A stretch of DNA of 64,000 nucleotides from Betaproteobacteria bacterium (GTDB taxonomy: Bacteria; Pseudomonadota; Gammaproteobacteria; Burkholderiales; SG8-39), in contig JAOUIL010000001.1 in NCBI GenBank assembly GCA_029883975.1, positions 65,255-129,254 of the forward strand, given 5' to 3'. Below are positions 1-12,392 of the stretch, one piece after another. A program made the translations under genes and the position numbers. The notes beneath the pieces were generated by a model. It worked only from the letters and a program-made list of their open reading frames with translations. It was not told the DNA's origin and did not search any database. The stretch's first letter is position 1. Each line of letters opens with the position of its first letter.

Positions 1-399
1 TACTCGACGCAGCTGGCCGCCGACGAAATCCTCACGCAGATCCGCATCCCGGTTCCGGCCGCGGGCAGCGGCTGGTCCTACCAGAAGCTCAAGCGCAAGA
101 CCGGCGATTTCGCCACCGCTGCCACCGCGGTGATGCTGCAGATGAAAGGCAAGAGCGTCGCCAAGGCGGCGATCGGGCTTACCAACGCCGGGCCGACCGT
201 GCTCAAGGCGCGCGAGGCCGAGGCGTATCTCGCCGGCAAGGAGATCAACGACGCAAGCCTCAACGAGGCCGCGCGCCTGGCGATGAAGATCTGCAATCCG
301 ACGCCGGACCAGCGCGGCGACGCCGACTACAAGCGGGCGATGTGCGGCGAGATGACGCGGCGCGCCCTGCAGGCCGCGCACGCGCGCGCCAAGGCCTAG
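1..399 (+). CDS. coxM: Aerobic CO dehydrogenase medium (FAD-binding) subunit, C-terminal part (5' truncated by window)
   Basis: Open frame 1 from the window edge to the stop at 399 ([19 protein letters not shown]...[23 protein letters not shown]); typical CoxM C-terminus, directly upstream of coxS and coxL. Confidence 0.9.
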   Translation, partial: YSTQLAADEILTQIRIPVPAAGSGWSYQKLKRKTGDFATAATAVMLQMKGKSVAKAAIGLTNAGPTVLKAREAEAYLAGKEINDASLNEAARLAMKICNPTPDQRGDADYKRAMCGEMTRRALQAAHARAKA

Positions 400-426
400 A
401 CGAGGCATCGAGGGGGAGCGACGACC

Positions 427-909
427 ATGGCGAAAACACAAAAGGTGTCATTCAAGCTCAACGGCAAGCCGGTGGAAGCGACGGTCGAGGCGCGCGAGCT
501 GCTGATCTACACGCTGCGCGAGAAGCTCGCGCACACCGGGCCGCACATCGGCTGCGAGACGTCGCATTGCGGCGCCTGCACGGTGGATCTGGACGGCATG
601 TCGGTGAAGTCCTGCACCGTGCTGACGGTGCAATGCGAGGGCGCCGAGCTGACCACGATCGAAGGCATGGAGCAGGGCGGCGCGCTGCACGCGCTGCAGC
701 AGGCGTTCCACGAGGAGCACGGCCTGCAGTGCGGTTACTGCACGCCCGGCATGATCACGCGCGCCTACCGCCTGCTGAAGGAAAACCCGAACCCGAGCGA
801 GCAGGACATCCGCAAGGGCATCGCGGGCAACCTGTGCCGCTGCACCGGCTACCAGAACATCGTCAAGGCAGTGCAGTCCGCGGCGAAGAAGCTCGCGGCC
901 GCACGCTAA
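427..909 (+). CDS. coxS: CO dehydrogenase small subunit, [2Fe-2S] protein
   Basis: [15 protein letters not shown] and CGYCTPGMI...[13 protein letters not shown] iron-sulfur motifs. Confidence 0.95.
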   Translation: MAKTQKVSFKLNGKPVEATVEARELLIYTLREKLAHTGPHIGCETSHCGACTVDLDGMSVKSCTVLTVQCEGAELTTIEGMEQGGALHALQQAFHEEHGLQCGYCTPGMITRAYRLLKENPNPSEQDIRKGIAGNLCRCTGYQNIVKAVQSAAKKLAAAR

Positions 910-921
910 CGGAGAACCCTC

Positions 922-3336
<2,415 letters not shown>

Positions 3337-3363
3337 GCGAGGCAGGATGGCGGCGCTGCGCCG

Positions 3364-3936
3364 ATGAAGGTCCAGCTCAGCCGGGCGTTTCCGCTGCCCG
3401 CCTCGGCCGAGGCAGCCTGGGTGGCGTTGCAGGACATCGCCGCGGTCGCCGCCTGCATGCCCGGCGCGAAGATCACCGAGCGCGTGGACGCAACGCACTA
3501 CAAGGGCACAGTCGCCGTGAAGGTCGGGCCGGCGAGCCTTTCGTTCCGCGGCGAGATCGAAGTGAAGGGGGTGGACGCGTCCGCGCGCACGCTGCGCCTG
3601 TCGGCCAAGGGCACCGATACAACCGGCAGCTCGGCCGCGTCGATGGACCTGACGGCGCGCATCGACGCGCTCGGCGCGGACGCGTGCAACCTGGTAGGCG
3701 AAAGCGAAGTGTCCATGAGCGGCAAGGCGGCGGCATTCGGCTCGCGCCTGATGGGTCCCGTGTCCGACCAGGTGCTGAACCAGTTTGCCGCCAACTTCGC
3801 CGCGCGCCTGCAGGCGGCCCCCGCGCAGGCGCAGGCCGCTCCGGCGCCGGCACCCGAGGCAAAACCGCTGAACGCGCTCAGCTTGATGTGGGCGCTCGTC
3901 AAGGACTGGTTCCGCTCGATGTTCGGCAGGCGATGA
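3364..3936 (+). CDS. coxG: CoxG/SRPBCC family protein with amphipathic C-terminal helix
   Basis: N-terminal CoxG-like fold sequence (AWVALQDIAAVAACMPGAKI) and C-terminal LMWALVKDWFRSMFGRR; in cox operon. Confidence 0.85.
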   Translation: MKVQLSRAFPLPASAEAAWVALQDIAAVAACMPGAKITERVDATHYKGTVAVKVGPASLSFRGEIEVKGVDASARTLRLSAKGTDTTGSSAASMDLTARIDALGADACNLVGESEVSMSGKAAAFGSRLMGPVSDQVLNQFAANFAARLQAAPAQAQAAPAPAPEAKPLNALSLMWALVKDWFRSMFGRR

Positions 3937-3946
3937 GCGCAAGGGC

Positions 3947-4852
3947 ATGACCTCGCCGCGCGCACTCGACATCGCCGGATTGCAGCAGGAGCTTGCGCGC
4001 GTCGGCTACATCGCCGACGCGAGCCTCGCGGCGGCGCTGCTGCTGATGCGCGACCTGGCGCGTCCGCTGCTGCTCGAAGGCGACGCCGGCGTGGGCAAGA
4101 CCGAGGTCGCCAAGGCGCTCGCCGAGATCAACCGCACGCGGTTGATCCGGCTGCAGTGCTACGAAGGACTCGACGCGCATTCCGCGATGTACGAGTGGAA
4201 CTACCAGCGGCAGCTGCTCGCGATCAAGCTGCTCGAGCACGACGAGCGCTCGGGCGCGAAGGACCTGGCGCAGCGCGAGCAGGACATCTTCTCCGAGCGC
4301 TACCTGCTCAAGCGCCCGCTGCTCGAGGCGATCTCGGGCGAGCGTCCGCCGGTGCTGCTGATCGACGAGATCGACCGCGCCGACGCGGCCTTCGAGGCCT
4401 ACCTGCTCGAGCTGCTGTCGGATTTCCAGATCACGATTCCCGAGCTGGGCACCGTGCGCGCGACCAGCCGTCCGCTGGTGGTGATCACTTCCAACGGCAC
4501 GCGCGAGCTGTCGGATGCCTTGCGGCGGCGGTGCCTGTATCAGTATATCGACTATCCCGACTACGAGAAGGAGCTCGCCATCGTGCGCAAGAAAGCGCCC
4601 GAGGCCGAAGCGAAGCTCGCGCAGCAGATCGTCGCCTTCGTGCAGGCCGTGCGGCGCATGGAGCTGCAGAAGAAGCCCGGCGTCGCGGAAACGCTCGACT
4701 GGACCGCCGCGCTGCTGCGCCTGGAGATCTCCACCATCGACATCGACGGCGCCGAGCGCATCATGGATACGCTCAGCGCGCTGATCAAGACGCGCGACGA
4801 CCGCGTGGCCTTCCCCCGCGAAGTGGTCGCGCGCCTCGCGGCGGCCTCCTGA
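3947..4852 (+). CDS. coxD: MoxR-family AAA+ ATPase CoxD
   Basis: Walker A GDAGVGKTE, Walker B PVLLIDEIDRAD; cox operon position. Confidence 0.9.
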   Translation: MTSPRALDIAGLQQELARVGYIADASLAAALLLMRDLARPLLLEGDAGVGKTEVAKALAEINRTRLIRLQCYEGLDAHSAMYEWNYQRQLLAIKLLEHDERSGAKDLAQREQDIFSERYLLKRPLLEAISGERPPVLLIDEIDRADAAFEAYLLELLSDFQITIPELGTVRATSRPLVVITSNGTRELSDALRRRCLYQYIDYPDYEKELAIVRKKAPEAEAKLAQQIVAFVQAVRRMELQKKPGVAETLDWTAALLRLEISTIDIDGAERIMDTLSALIKTRDDRVAFPREVVARLAAAS

Positions 4853-4854
4853 GC

Positions 4855-5982
4855 ATGGGTGCGGGTCCGGCAATGCGTGCGGCGGAGCGCCTGGCCAGGT
4901 TTCCAGGCTTCCTGCGCGCCAATGGGTTCGGGATAGCCGGGGGCGACGCCGTGCAGGCGTTGCGCGCAGCGGAACGCACTGGCGTGCTCGATCGGGACGT
5001 GCTGCGCTGGAGCCTCAAGGCGCTGCTGTGCCACCGCGGCGACGAGTGGCAGCGCTTCGACGAATTGTTCGACGCCTGGTTCCTGCCCGCCAACCGCTGG
5101 CAGCGCCCCGAGCGACGCGAGAGCGCGGACGGGTCGCAAAGCGACGCGCATCCGGGCGGCTCCCGCGAAGGCGACAAGGCCGACGACGAGGATCTCCGCC
5201 CGCGGCGCGCGGCGAGCCGGGAGGAAGTGCTTTCCTCGGCCGACTTCAGCGCGCTTGCCGAGCGCGAGCACGCGCTCGAGATCGAGGCGCTGATGCGGCG
5301 CCTCGCGCGGCAGCTGAAACGCATCCGCCTGCGCCGCGAGATGCGCGCGCACCGCGGACGGCGGCTCGACCTGCCGGGCACGATCCGGCGCAGCGTGGCG
5401 AGCGGCGGCACGCCGTTCCACCTGCTGTGGCGCAACCAGCGCAGCGAGCGTCCGCGGCTCGTGCTGCTGATCGACGTCAGCCGCTCGATGGTGCTGTACA
5501 GCTTCTTCTACCTGCGCCTGGCGCGCGCGCTCGCGAGCGAGCTCGGCGACGTGCACAGCTTCATCTTCCACACGCGCGTGACCGAGGTGTCGCAGGCGCT
5601 GCACGATGCCGACCCGTGGCGCGCGCAGGAGCGGCTGCACCTCATCGCCCAGGGCTGGGCGGGCGGCACGCGCATCGGCGAGAGCCTCGCGCAATTCAAC
5701 CGCGAGCACGCGCCGCGCGTGGTGCACGGGCGCACCGCGGTGCTGGTGCTCAGCGACGGCTACGACACCGGCGAGCCGCGGCAGTTGTCCGACGCGCTGG
5801 CGCAATTGCGGCGCCGCGCGCGTCGCCTCGTGTGGATCAACCCGCTCAGCAATCGCCCGGGCTATGCGCCGACCTGCCAGGGCATGCAGGCGGCGATGCC
5901 GCACCTCGACCTGCTCGCGCCGGGCGGCGACCTGGCGAGCCTGCGCGCGGTGCTGCCGAACCTGATCGAGACACTGCATTGA
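4855..5982 (+). CDS. coxE: VWA-domain protein CoxE
   Basis: VLLIDVSRSM MIDAS motif; ATG at 4855 immediately after the coxD stop. Confidence 0.9.
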   Translation: MGAGPAMRAAERLARFPGFLRANGFGIAGGDAVQALRAAERTGVLDRDVLRWSLKALLCHRGDEWQRFDELFDAWFLPANRWQRPERRESADGSQSDAHPGGSREGDKADDEDLRPRRAASREEVLSSADFSALAEREHALEIEALMRRLARQLKRIRLRREMRAHRGRRLDLPGTIRRSVASGGTPFHLLWRNQRSERPRLVLLIDVSRSMVLYSFFYLRLARALASELGDVHSFIFHTRVTEVSQALHDADPWRAQERLHLIAQGWAGGTRIGESLAQFNREHAPRVVHGRTAVLVLSDGYDTGEPRQLSDALAQLRRRARRLVWINPLSNRPGYAPTCQGMQAAMPHLDLLAPGGDLASLRAVLPNLIETLH

Positions 5983-6037
5983 AGAACGGAGCCTGAACAT
6001 GGGGTGCCCCTACAAAGCCAACGGCCTCTACAGCCGC

Positions 6038-6694
6038 ATGTCGGTGGGCGCGGTGCTGCTCGCGGCCGGCGCCAGCGCGCGCATGGGGGGCCGCCCGAAG
6101 GCGCTGCTCGAGCTCGGCGGCGTGCCGCTGGTGCTGCGCCAGTTGATCGCGCTCTCGGGCGCGGGGGTGGACGAGGTCGTCGTCGTGCTCGGCCATCACG
6201 GCGACGCCATCGAAGCCGTGGTGCGGGCCTTTCCGATCACGCTGGTGCGCAATCCCTCTCCCGACGACGGCCAGGTCTCGTCGGTGCGACTGGGGCTGGC
6301 CGCGCTGTCGCCGAAGCTCGACGCGGTGATCGTCGCGCTCGCCGACCAGCCGCTGATCGACGCGCAGGACATCGTCGCGCTGATCAGCGCCTACCGCAAG
6401 CGTGGTGACGCTTCCATGATCGTGCCGCGAGTCAAGCGAACGGACGGCACGAACGTCCCGGGCAACCCGGTGATGTTCGACGCCACGCTGCGCGAGGAGT
6501 GGCTCGCGGGCGGCGCGGACCTCGCCTGCCGCAAGTGGCGCGAGCGCAATCCCGGGCGCGTCCATTGGCTCGACACCGACAACCAGCGCTATAGCGTCGA
6601 CATCGACACACCCGAGGACCTCGAGCGCTTTGCGGCCAGCACCGGCCATCGCCTCGTCTGGCCGGCGGCCTACGCGCAGGAAGCGGTGGCGTGA
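6038..6694 (+). CDS. MobA/MocA-like nucleotidyltransferase (molybdenum cofactor cytidylyltransferase type)
   Basis: VLLAAGASARMGGRPKALLELGGVPL signature; internal ATG 6038 preferred over 5999. Confidence 0.85.
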   Translation: MSVGAVLLAAGASARMGGRPKALLELGGVPLVLRQLIALSGAGVDEVVVVLGHHGDAIEAVVRAFPITLVRNPSPDDGQVSSVRLGLAALSPKLDAVIVALADQPLIDAQDIVALISAYRKRGDASMIVPRVKRTDGTNVPGNPVMFDATLREEWLAGGADLACRKWRERNPGRVHWLDTDNQRYSVDIDTPEDLERFAASTGHRLVWPAAYAQEAVA

Positions 6695-7887
6695 TCGACG
6701 CCGCCGCCGCGATCCGCGCGCGCCTGATGCTGGCGCGCGCCTGCGCCTGGGCGCTGCTGGTCGCGGGCTGGATCGGCATCGGCAGCTTCGCGCTGCTGGT
6801 CGCGCCGTCGCTGAGCAGCGGATTCGCGCTGGTCGCGCTGTGGCTGTTCGCCCTCGGCGCTGCCGCGGCGGTGGCGACACGGGGCGGCGTGCCGCCGGGG
6901 GCGCAGCGGGCGGCGCTGCTCGCGGGCGCCGCGGCAGCGGCCGGCGGCCTATGGGGGACCGTGCATGGCGGAGGATTGGGCGCGCTGCTGCTCGCGCTCG
7001 CCGGCTGGGCGGCGTTGACGGCGATGGCATCGGGCGTGGTGCGCAGTCTGCGCATTACTCAATCCGTGGCGCCGACGCCGCCGATCGTTCCTGCGAGCCT
7101 GGGTGCCTTGGCGGCGGCATTTTTCCTGGGCGACATCGGCGACCTGCCGGCGCTCGCCTTGCGCCTGATGGCATTCGTGACTGCCGTAAGCCTCTCGCTT
7201 CTCCTCTTGCAGGCTCGCGTCAGCGTGGGCGCGAGCAGGAAAGGCTGCCGTGCGGGCCTGTTCGATTGCTCGCTGCCGTCGTGGCCGGCGGGCGCCTGGC
7301 GGGATGTCATGCAGTGGCCGACCTTGATTGCGGGGCTGGTCATGCTGCCCGCCATGGCGGCACTGCCACTGATGGCGGAGTGGTGCCGGGCGGACGCCGT
7401 CGCGCCGCAGACGATGGTGCTGTTGCACCTGTCCGCCATGTTCGGACCCGCGCTGGTACTCCGCCGATGGATCGCACAGTGGTCGATGCGGACTCTCGCC
7501 TCTGTATGCGCGGGGTTGCTCGCACTTGGCGCAGCGGCGGCCTTGTGGGCCGCCTCGCCGCTCAATCTCCTGGGCATGTCCGCAGCGCAGGGCGCCGCCT
7601 GGGGAATTGCCTGGTGCGGCCAATTGTGGGCCCCCGCGCGGCGCGGACGGCAGGGCGCCTCGCCGCTGTATGCCGGCGTCGGCTATGCGGTGCTGACGCT
7701 TGCGTTCGGCGTTCTCGTCGATCATGCCGGGGCGCGCGGAGTCGTGCTCATGCACGCGTTCTTCGGCATCGCCGCAGCGCTGGCCTGGCTCGTCGCCGAC
7801 GCGGCGCGCCTCTGGTTCCGAAGGCGAAACCTGGCCGCGCAAAGCGAGCGCGAAGTCCTCGCGCGAGCAGAACCGGGAAGCGGCTAG
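6691..7887 (+). CDS. Multipass membrane protein of unknown function, co-oriented with cox genes
   Basis: 398 aa with many hydrophobic segments; overlaps the upstream gene by 4 nt. Confidence 0.75.
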   Translation: MIDAAAAIRARLMLARACAWALLVAGWIGIGSFALLVAPSLSSGFALVALWLFALGAAAAVATRGGVPPGAQRAALLAGAAAAAGGLWGTVHGGGLGALLLALAGWAALTAMASGVVRSLRITQSVAPTPPIVPASLGALAAAFFLGDIGDLPALALRLMAFVTAVSLSLLLLQARVSVGASRKGCRAGLFDCSLPSWPAGAWRDVMQWPTLIAGLVMLPAMAALPLMAEWCRADAVAPQTMVLLHLSAMFGPALVLRRWIAQWSMRTLASVCAGLLALGAAAALWAASPLNLLGMSAAQGAAWGIAWCGQLWAPARRGRQGASPLYAGVGYAVLTLAFGVLVDHAGARGVVLMHAFFGIAAALAWLVADAARLWFRRRNLAAQSEREVLARAEPGSG

Positions 7888-7933
7888 GGCGCGCGCTCGG
7901 CGGCTCGCTTCCGCCTCGAGACCGGCGGGAGCC

Positions 7934-9595
7934 CTACTGCTTCGTTGCGGCGGCCTGCTGCAGGTACTGGTGCACGAACGCGATCGTCATGCTGCCTTCG
8001 CCCACTGCGGAAGCCACACGCTTGACCTTGCTCGCGCGCACGTCGCCGCACGCGAAGATGCCGGGAACGCTCGTCTCCAGCAGATACGGGTCGCGATCGT
8101 GCGACCAGCGCCCGGCTTTCACCGTATCGTCGCCGGTGAGGACGTAGCCGTGCGCATTGCGGGCGATCTCGTCGGGCAGCCACTCGGTCTCGGCGTCGGC
8201 GCCGATGAAGACGAACAGGCCGTCGCAGTCGAGCCGGCGCACCGCCTGGCCGGCGTCGCGAACGTCGATGGCGGTCAGGTGCGTGTCGCCGTGCACCGCC
8301 TGCACTTCCGAGCGCAAATGGACCGCGACGTTCGACTTGCCGCGCAGCTGCTCGATCAGGTAGTGCGACATGCTCTTTTCCAGGGAGTCGCCGCGCACGA
8401 CGAGCGTCACCTGGCGCGCGTAGTTGGCGAAGTACATGGCCGCCTGGCCGGCCGAGTTTCCGGCGCCGATCAAGTAGATGTCCTGCCCGTTGGTGGCGCC
8501 GGCCTCGCTGCGCGCCGCGCCGAAGTAGATGCCCTTGCCGATCAGCCGGTCGAAGCCCTCGATCTTGAGGCGGCGCCACTTGACGCCGGTGGCGATGATC
8601 ACGGTCTTCGCCCGCACGACCTCGTCGTCGTCAAGATAGACCTCGCGCGTGCGCGGATCGAGGCGGGTGATGGCGCGCGTGACCAGGATCTCCGCTCCCA
8701 GGCGCTTCGCCTGCTGCAGCGCGCGGCTGGCGAGCTCGTCGCCCGAGACGCCGCTCGGGAACCCGCGGTAGTTCTCGATCCGCGAGGACGTGCCGGCCTG
8801 GCCGCCGGGCGCTTCGCGCTCGATGCAGAGCGTGCGCAGCCCCTCGGACGCGCCGTACACCGCGGCAGCGAGGCCGGCCGGCCCGCCGCCGATGATGACC
8901 GTGTCGTAATCGGCAAGGCGCGCGCTGGTTTGCAGGCCGAGGAGCTGGGCCACGTCGCGCGTCTTCGGCCGGATGAGCGCCTTGCCGTCGGCGAGCCGCA
9001 GCACCGGGCAATCGCCCTGCTTCGGGCGGGGCCCCTGCCAGCGCGCCATCAGATCGGGCGAGTCCAGGGTCACCCAGTCGAAAGTGATCTGGTTGCAGGC
9101 GAGGAACCAGCGCATGTCAGCGCACGCGGGGTCCCAGCGGTCGCCGAACATCGTGACCAGCGGCTTGGGGGGCTCGGCGGAGAAGCCCTGCATGCCGCCG
9201 ATGCGCTCGCGCGCGAGCGCGCTCACCTTCTGGAAGACCTCGGGCGCTGCGGCCGCGATGGCGAAGTACTGGCGGGCCTCGACGCGCATCAGGCGCGTGG
9301 GCTCCGACGCCCGGTAGCCTCCATAGAACGGCGAGCCGATGGCGATGGGAATCTCGCCGAAGATGGCGCCGACGATGCGCCAGCCCAGGGTACGCTCGAC
9401 GCCGTCGATCAACCTGACGACCTGCATCTTGCCCGAGAGCACCGCAAACAGGGCGCGGTCCGACGCGCCCTCGTGCACGGCAAATTCCCCGGCCGCGAGC
9501 TGGATGTCGGCGGAGGTCTGCGCGTGCAGCTGGAGCTCGGGGGTGGCGAGCGTCGAAAAGAGCGGGACGGCTCGGACGTCTTCAATGGTCAGCAT
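7934..9595 (-). CDS. cNMP-binding domain fused to thioredoxin-reductase-like FAD/NAD(P) oxidoreductase
   Basis: N-terminal Crp-like sensor (GEFAVHEGASDRALFAVLSGKMQV); VIIGGGPAGLAAAVYGASEGL, GAGNSAGQAAMY, VPGIFACGDVR. Confidence 0.9.
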   Translation of the reverse strand: MLTIEDVRAVPLFSTLATPELQLHAQTSADIQLAAGEFAVHEGASDRALFAVLSGKMQVVRLIDGVERTLGWRIVGAIFGEIPIAIGSPFYGGYRASEPTRLMRVEARQYFAIAAAAPEVFQKVSALARERIGGMQGFSAEPPKPLVTMFGDRWDPACADMRWFLACNQITFDWVTLDSPDLMARWQGPRPKQGDCPVLRLADGKALIRPKTRDVAQLLGLQTSARLADYDTVIIGGGPAGLAAAVYGASEGLRTLCIEREAPGGQAGTSSRIENYRGFPSGVSGDELASRALQQAKRLGAEILVTRAITRLDPRTREVYLDDDEVVRAKTVIIATGVKWRRLKIEGFDRLIGKGIYFGAARSEAGATNGQDIYLIGAGNSAGQAAMYFANYARQVTLVVRGDSLEKSMSHYLIEQLRGKSNVAVHLRSEVQAVHGDTHLTAIDVRDAGQAVRRLDCDGLFVFIGADAETEWLPDEIARNAHGYVLTGDDTVKAGRWSHDRDPYLLETSVPGIFACGDVRASKVKRVASAVGEGSMTIAFVHQYLQQAAATKQ

Positions 9596-9642
9596 GGCCT
9601 GGGTAGCGCCAGTGTATGCGGTAGGCGGTCAGTGGACTGCGC

Positions 9643-10869
9643 CTAGTCCGCCCGCGCGGCGAAATCGGCGCGCTCGAGCAGCCACGACACGGCGACGCCG
9701 AACACGAGACCCCAGAAGGGGGCGCCGACATTGAGGATCGCCACGTCCGCCACGGTCACGAGGAAAGTCACCAGCGCGCCAAGCGTGAACCTCCCGCCGA
9801 ACGAGATGCTGAATGCGGTCTGCAGCACCCGCAGCATCGCCAGTCCCGCGAGCGCGGCGATGAAGGCCGCGGGCGTGGCGAGCAGCAGGCGCGTGAATAC
9901 GGGCGACAGCAGCCCGAAGGCGAGCGCGAGCACGCCGACCATGATGCCCGAGGTGTAATGGCGGTGCTTCTCACCTGAAGCAGTGATGATTGCGTTGACC
10001 GGCCCGGTGAGGCAGGTCGAGACGGTTCCGACCATGCCGCTCACCAGCGCCCCGGCGCCGCACGCGGCGGCGATCGCGTTGACCGGCGGCTGGTGTTCCG
10101 CGGCGCGCAGCACGGCGATGCCTTGGCCGTTCTGCACGACGAGCACCGTGATGGCGATGGGCACGACCAGCTCCACCATCGCCTGCCAGGAGAACGCCGG
10201 CGCGTACAGATTCGGGCGCACGAAGGCGAGCACTTGCGCGCCGCGCGCGTCGAACAGGCCGAGCAACGCGACCATCAGCGCGCCCACGATCAGCGCCCCG
10301 ATGACGGGCGGCAGCGCCTTGGCGAGGCGCCGCGACACGGAGAGAGCGAGAAACGCGAGCGTCATGGGCGCGGCGATCCAGAAGGCGTCGCGGATCGCGA
10401 ACACCAGATCCAGGCCGAATCGCAGGAATACGCCCGCTACCATCCCCATGACGATCGGCATCGGGACGGCATCCATGAAGCGCTTGACCCAACCCGACAG
10501 GCCCAGCACGAGCATGAGCGCCCCGCAGGCGAGGTAGGCGCCGACGACTACCGCAAAGCTCAGGTGGCCGAGCGCGGGGCCCACCAGCACCACGCCGGGG
10601 ATCGACCAGAAAAAGACGAGCGGCTGGCGGTAGATCCAGCAGAACGCGATGCTGATGAGGCCGTTCACGAAGAACGCGCCGAAGATCCACGAGGCGAGGT
10701 CGGATTCGGCGAGGCCGCCGCGCGTGCCGACGGCGAGCAGGATCGCCACCGGCCCCGAGGCCGCGAAGACGAAGGCGACCAGCGCGTTGGCGGCGTACAG
10801 GCCGCCGAAGTCGGCGAGCGCCTGCCGCAGGGAGGGCGGCGCGACCGCGGGCTTCTCGAGCGTGCTCAA
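9643..10869 (-). CDS. BenE-like benzoate/H+ symporter family transporter
   Basis: Multipass protein with VLVVQNGQGIAVLRAAEHQPPVNAI...GTVSTCLTGPVNAIITAS; probable TTG start at 10869 overlapping the upstream stop. Confidence 0.8.
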   Translation of the reverse strand: MSTLEKPAVAPPSLRQALADFGGLYAANALVAFVFAASGPVAILLAVGTRGGLAESDLASWIFGAFFVNGLISIAFCWIYRQPLVFFWSIPGVVLVGPALGHLSFAVVVGAYLACGALMLVLGLSGWVKRFMDAVPMPIVMGMVAGVFLRFGLDLVFAIRDAFWIAAPMTLAFLALSVSRRLAKALPPVIGALIVGALMVALLGLFDARGAQVLAFVRPNLYAPAFSWQAMVELVVPIAITVLVVQNGQGIAVLRAAEHQPPVNAIAAACGAGALVSGMVGTVSTCLTGPVNAIITASGEKHRHYTSGIMVGVLALAFGLLSPVFTRLLLATPAAFIAALAGLAMLRVLQTAFSISFGGRFTLGALVTFLVTVADVAILNVGAPFWGLVFGVAVSWLLERADFAARAD

Positions 10870-11753
10870 GGCGCGACGCGCACCCGCACGACGCGGTTGT
10901 TGTAGGTGTCGATCACCCAGACGAACGGGGCGCGCGCGAGCACCGCCTCCGGCTTGTAGAACTCCATGGCCGAGCGGCCGCGCTTGCCGCTGCCCAGCAC
11001 GCCGAGCGGCCGCAGATCGCGGTCGAGCAGCAGGATGCGGTGGTTGTACTCGTCCGCGAGCCAAATGCGTGCGCCGTCGAAGGCGAGGTACTTGGGCTCG
11101 TTGAGCCCCAACGCCGCGTCGGAGGTGGCAAGGTGCCTAAGGTCCGCATCCAGCACCTGCACGCGATGGTTGCCGGAGTCGACCACGTAGACCTTGCCGT
11201 CGCTGCCGAACTCGATGTCGTGCGGCCGGGAGAACTCGCCCGGCCCGCGGCCGTACCTGCCCACGGTGCGCTCGAGCCGTCCGTCGCGGAACACGCTCAC
11301 GCTGCCCGCGCCCGTGTTCGTTGCGTAGACGCGGCCATCCGGCCCCAGCGCCACGCCCTCGGGATTCGACAGGCCCTTCAGCTCGCCGACGAGCCTCGGC
11401 TTCGTCCCGTCCACGGCGTAGATGGCGATGCGGTCGTTGCCCGTGTCCGCGACCAGCAGCCGGCCTTGCCGGTCGAACTCGGCGTCGTGCGGGCGCGAAA
11501 GCTCGCCGCGCCCGAACGTGTCGAGCAGTCGCAGCGAGTCCGCATCGAAGACGCGCATTTGGCTGTTCGCCATGTCGGTGACGTAGAGGCGCTTTCCGTC
11601 GGGCGAGAACGCACCGTCGTGCGGCTGCGCGAGGCCGACCGCATTCTCGGCGAGCAGCATCGCTTTGATTGCAGGTTGCGCGGGCGCGGCGGGCGCGAAG
11701 ACCCACAGCGCGAGCGGGAACGGGAGGATCCAGCGTATCGGCGTCATCTTCAT
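10866..11753 (-). CDS. Secreted NHL-repeat beta-propeller protein
   Basis: Signal peptide MKMTPIRWILPFPLALWVFAPAAPAQ and repeated LVADTGNDRI / YVVDSGNHRVQV / IDTYNNRVVRV. Confidence 0.85.
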   Translation of the reverse strand: MKMTPIRWILPFPLALWVFAPAAPAQPAIKAMLLAENAVGLAQPHDGAFSPDGKRLYVTDMANSQMRVFDADSLRLLDTFGRGELSRPHDAEFDRQGRLLVADTGNDRIAIYAVDGTKPRLVGELKGLSNPEGVALGPDGRVYATNTGAGSVSVFRDGRLERTVGRYGRGPGEFSRPHDIEFGSDGKVYVVDSGNHRVQVLDADLRHLATSDAALGLNEPKYLAFDGARIWLADEYNHRILLLDRDLRPLGVLGSGKRGRSAMEFYKPEAVLARAPFVWVIDTYNNRVVRVRVAP

Positions 11754-11921
11754 CCTCGCATGATCGAACGTCGTCCAACAGGATTCAACCCGGCGGACCG
11801 CGGCGACAGGTTCGCGGACGCCGAGATGGCGGCGCAACGACGAACAAGGTCTTTGTGTTGCGATGCAGCGCGCCTACCTGGGCGCCGCCGCGCACAGTTA
11901 GCGAACCGGAAGGAGACCCCG

Positions 11922-12383
11922 GTGCCCGAGGCCTACATCGCGCAGGCCGCCACGGACGACGAGCGCTTCTACGTGCCCTTCACCGAGACCGTGTCCTCGC
12001 GCCCGCTGTGGATCTCGCCTTCGCAGAACAAGTGGTGCGACATCCTGATGGCGAAGAGCGCGGGACTGGTGAACCGCCACTACCATCCGCACGAGGTGTT
12101 CGCCTACACCATCTCGGGCAAGTGGGGTTACCTCGAGCACGGCTGGACCGCCACCGCGGGCGACTTCGTCTACGAAACGCCGGGCGAGCGCCACACGCTG
12201 GTTGCCTACGAGCACCAGGATCCGATGAAGGTGTTCTTCAACGTCACCGGGCCGCTCATCTGGCTGGACGACAAGGGCGCCGAGGCGGGCTACTTCGACG
12301 TGCACAGCTACATTGCGCTGTGCCGGGCGCACTACGAGAAGGTCGGGCTGGGCGCCAGACGCATCGACGCGCTGTTCCGCTGA
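11922..12383 (+). CDS. Cupin-domain protein (2,4'-dihydroxyacetophenone dioxygenase-like)
   Basis: GTG start; NRHYHPHEVFAYTISGKWGYLEHGW...GDFVYETPGERHTL cupin motifs. Confidence 0.8.
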   Translation: MPEAYIAQAATDDERFYVPFTETVSSRPLWISPSQNKWCDILMAKSAGLVNRHYHPHEVFAYTISGKWGYLEHGWTATAGDFVYETPGERHTLVAYEHQDPMKVFFNVTGPLIWLDDKGAEAGYFDVHSYIALCRAHYEKVGLGARRIDALFR

Positions 12384-12392
12384 CCGGGGGAT

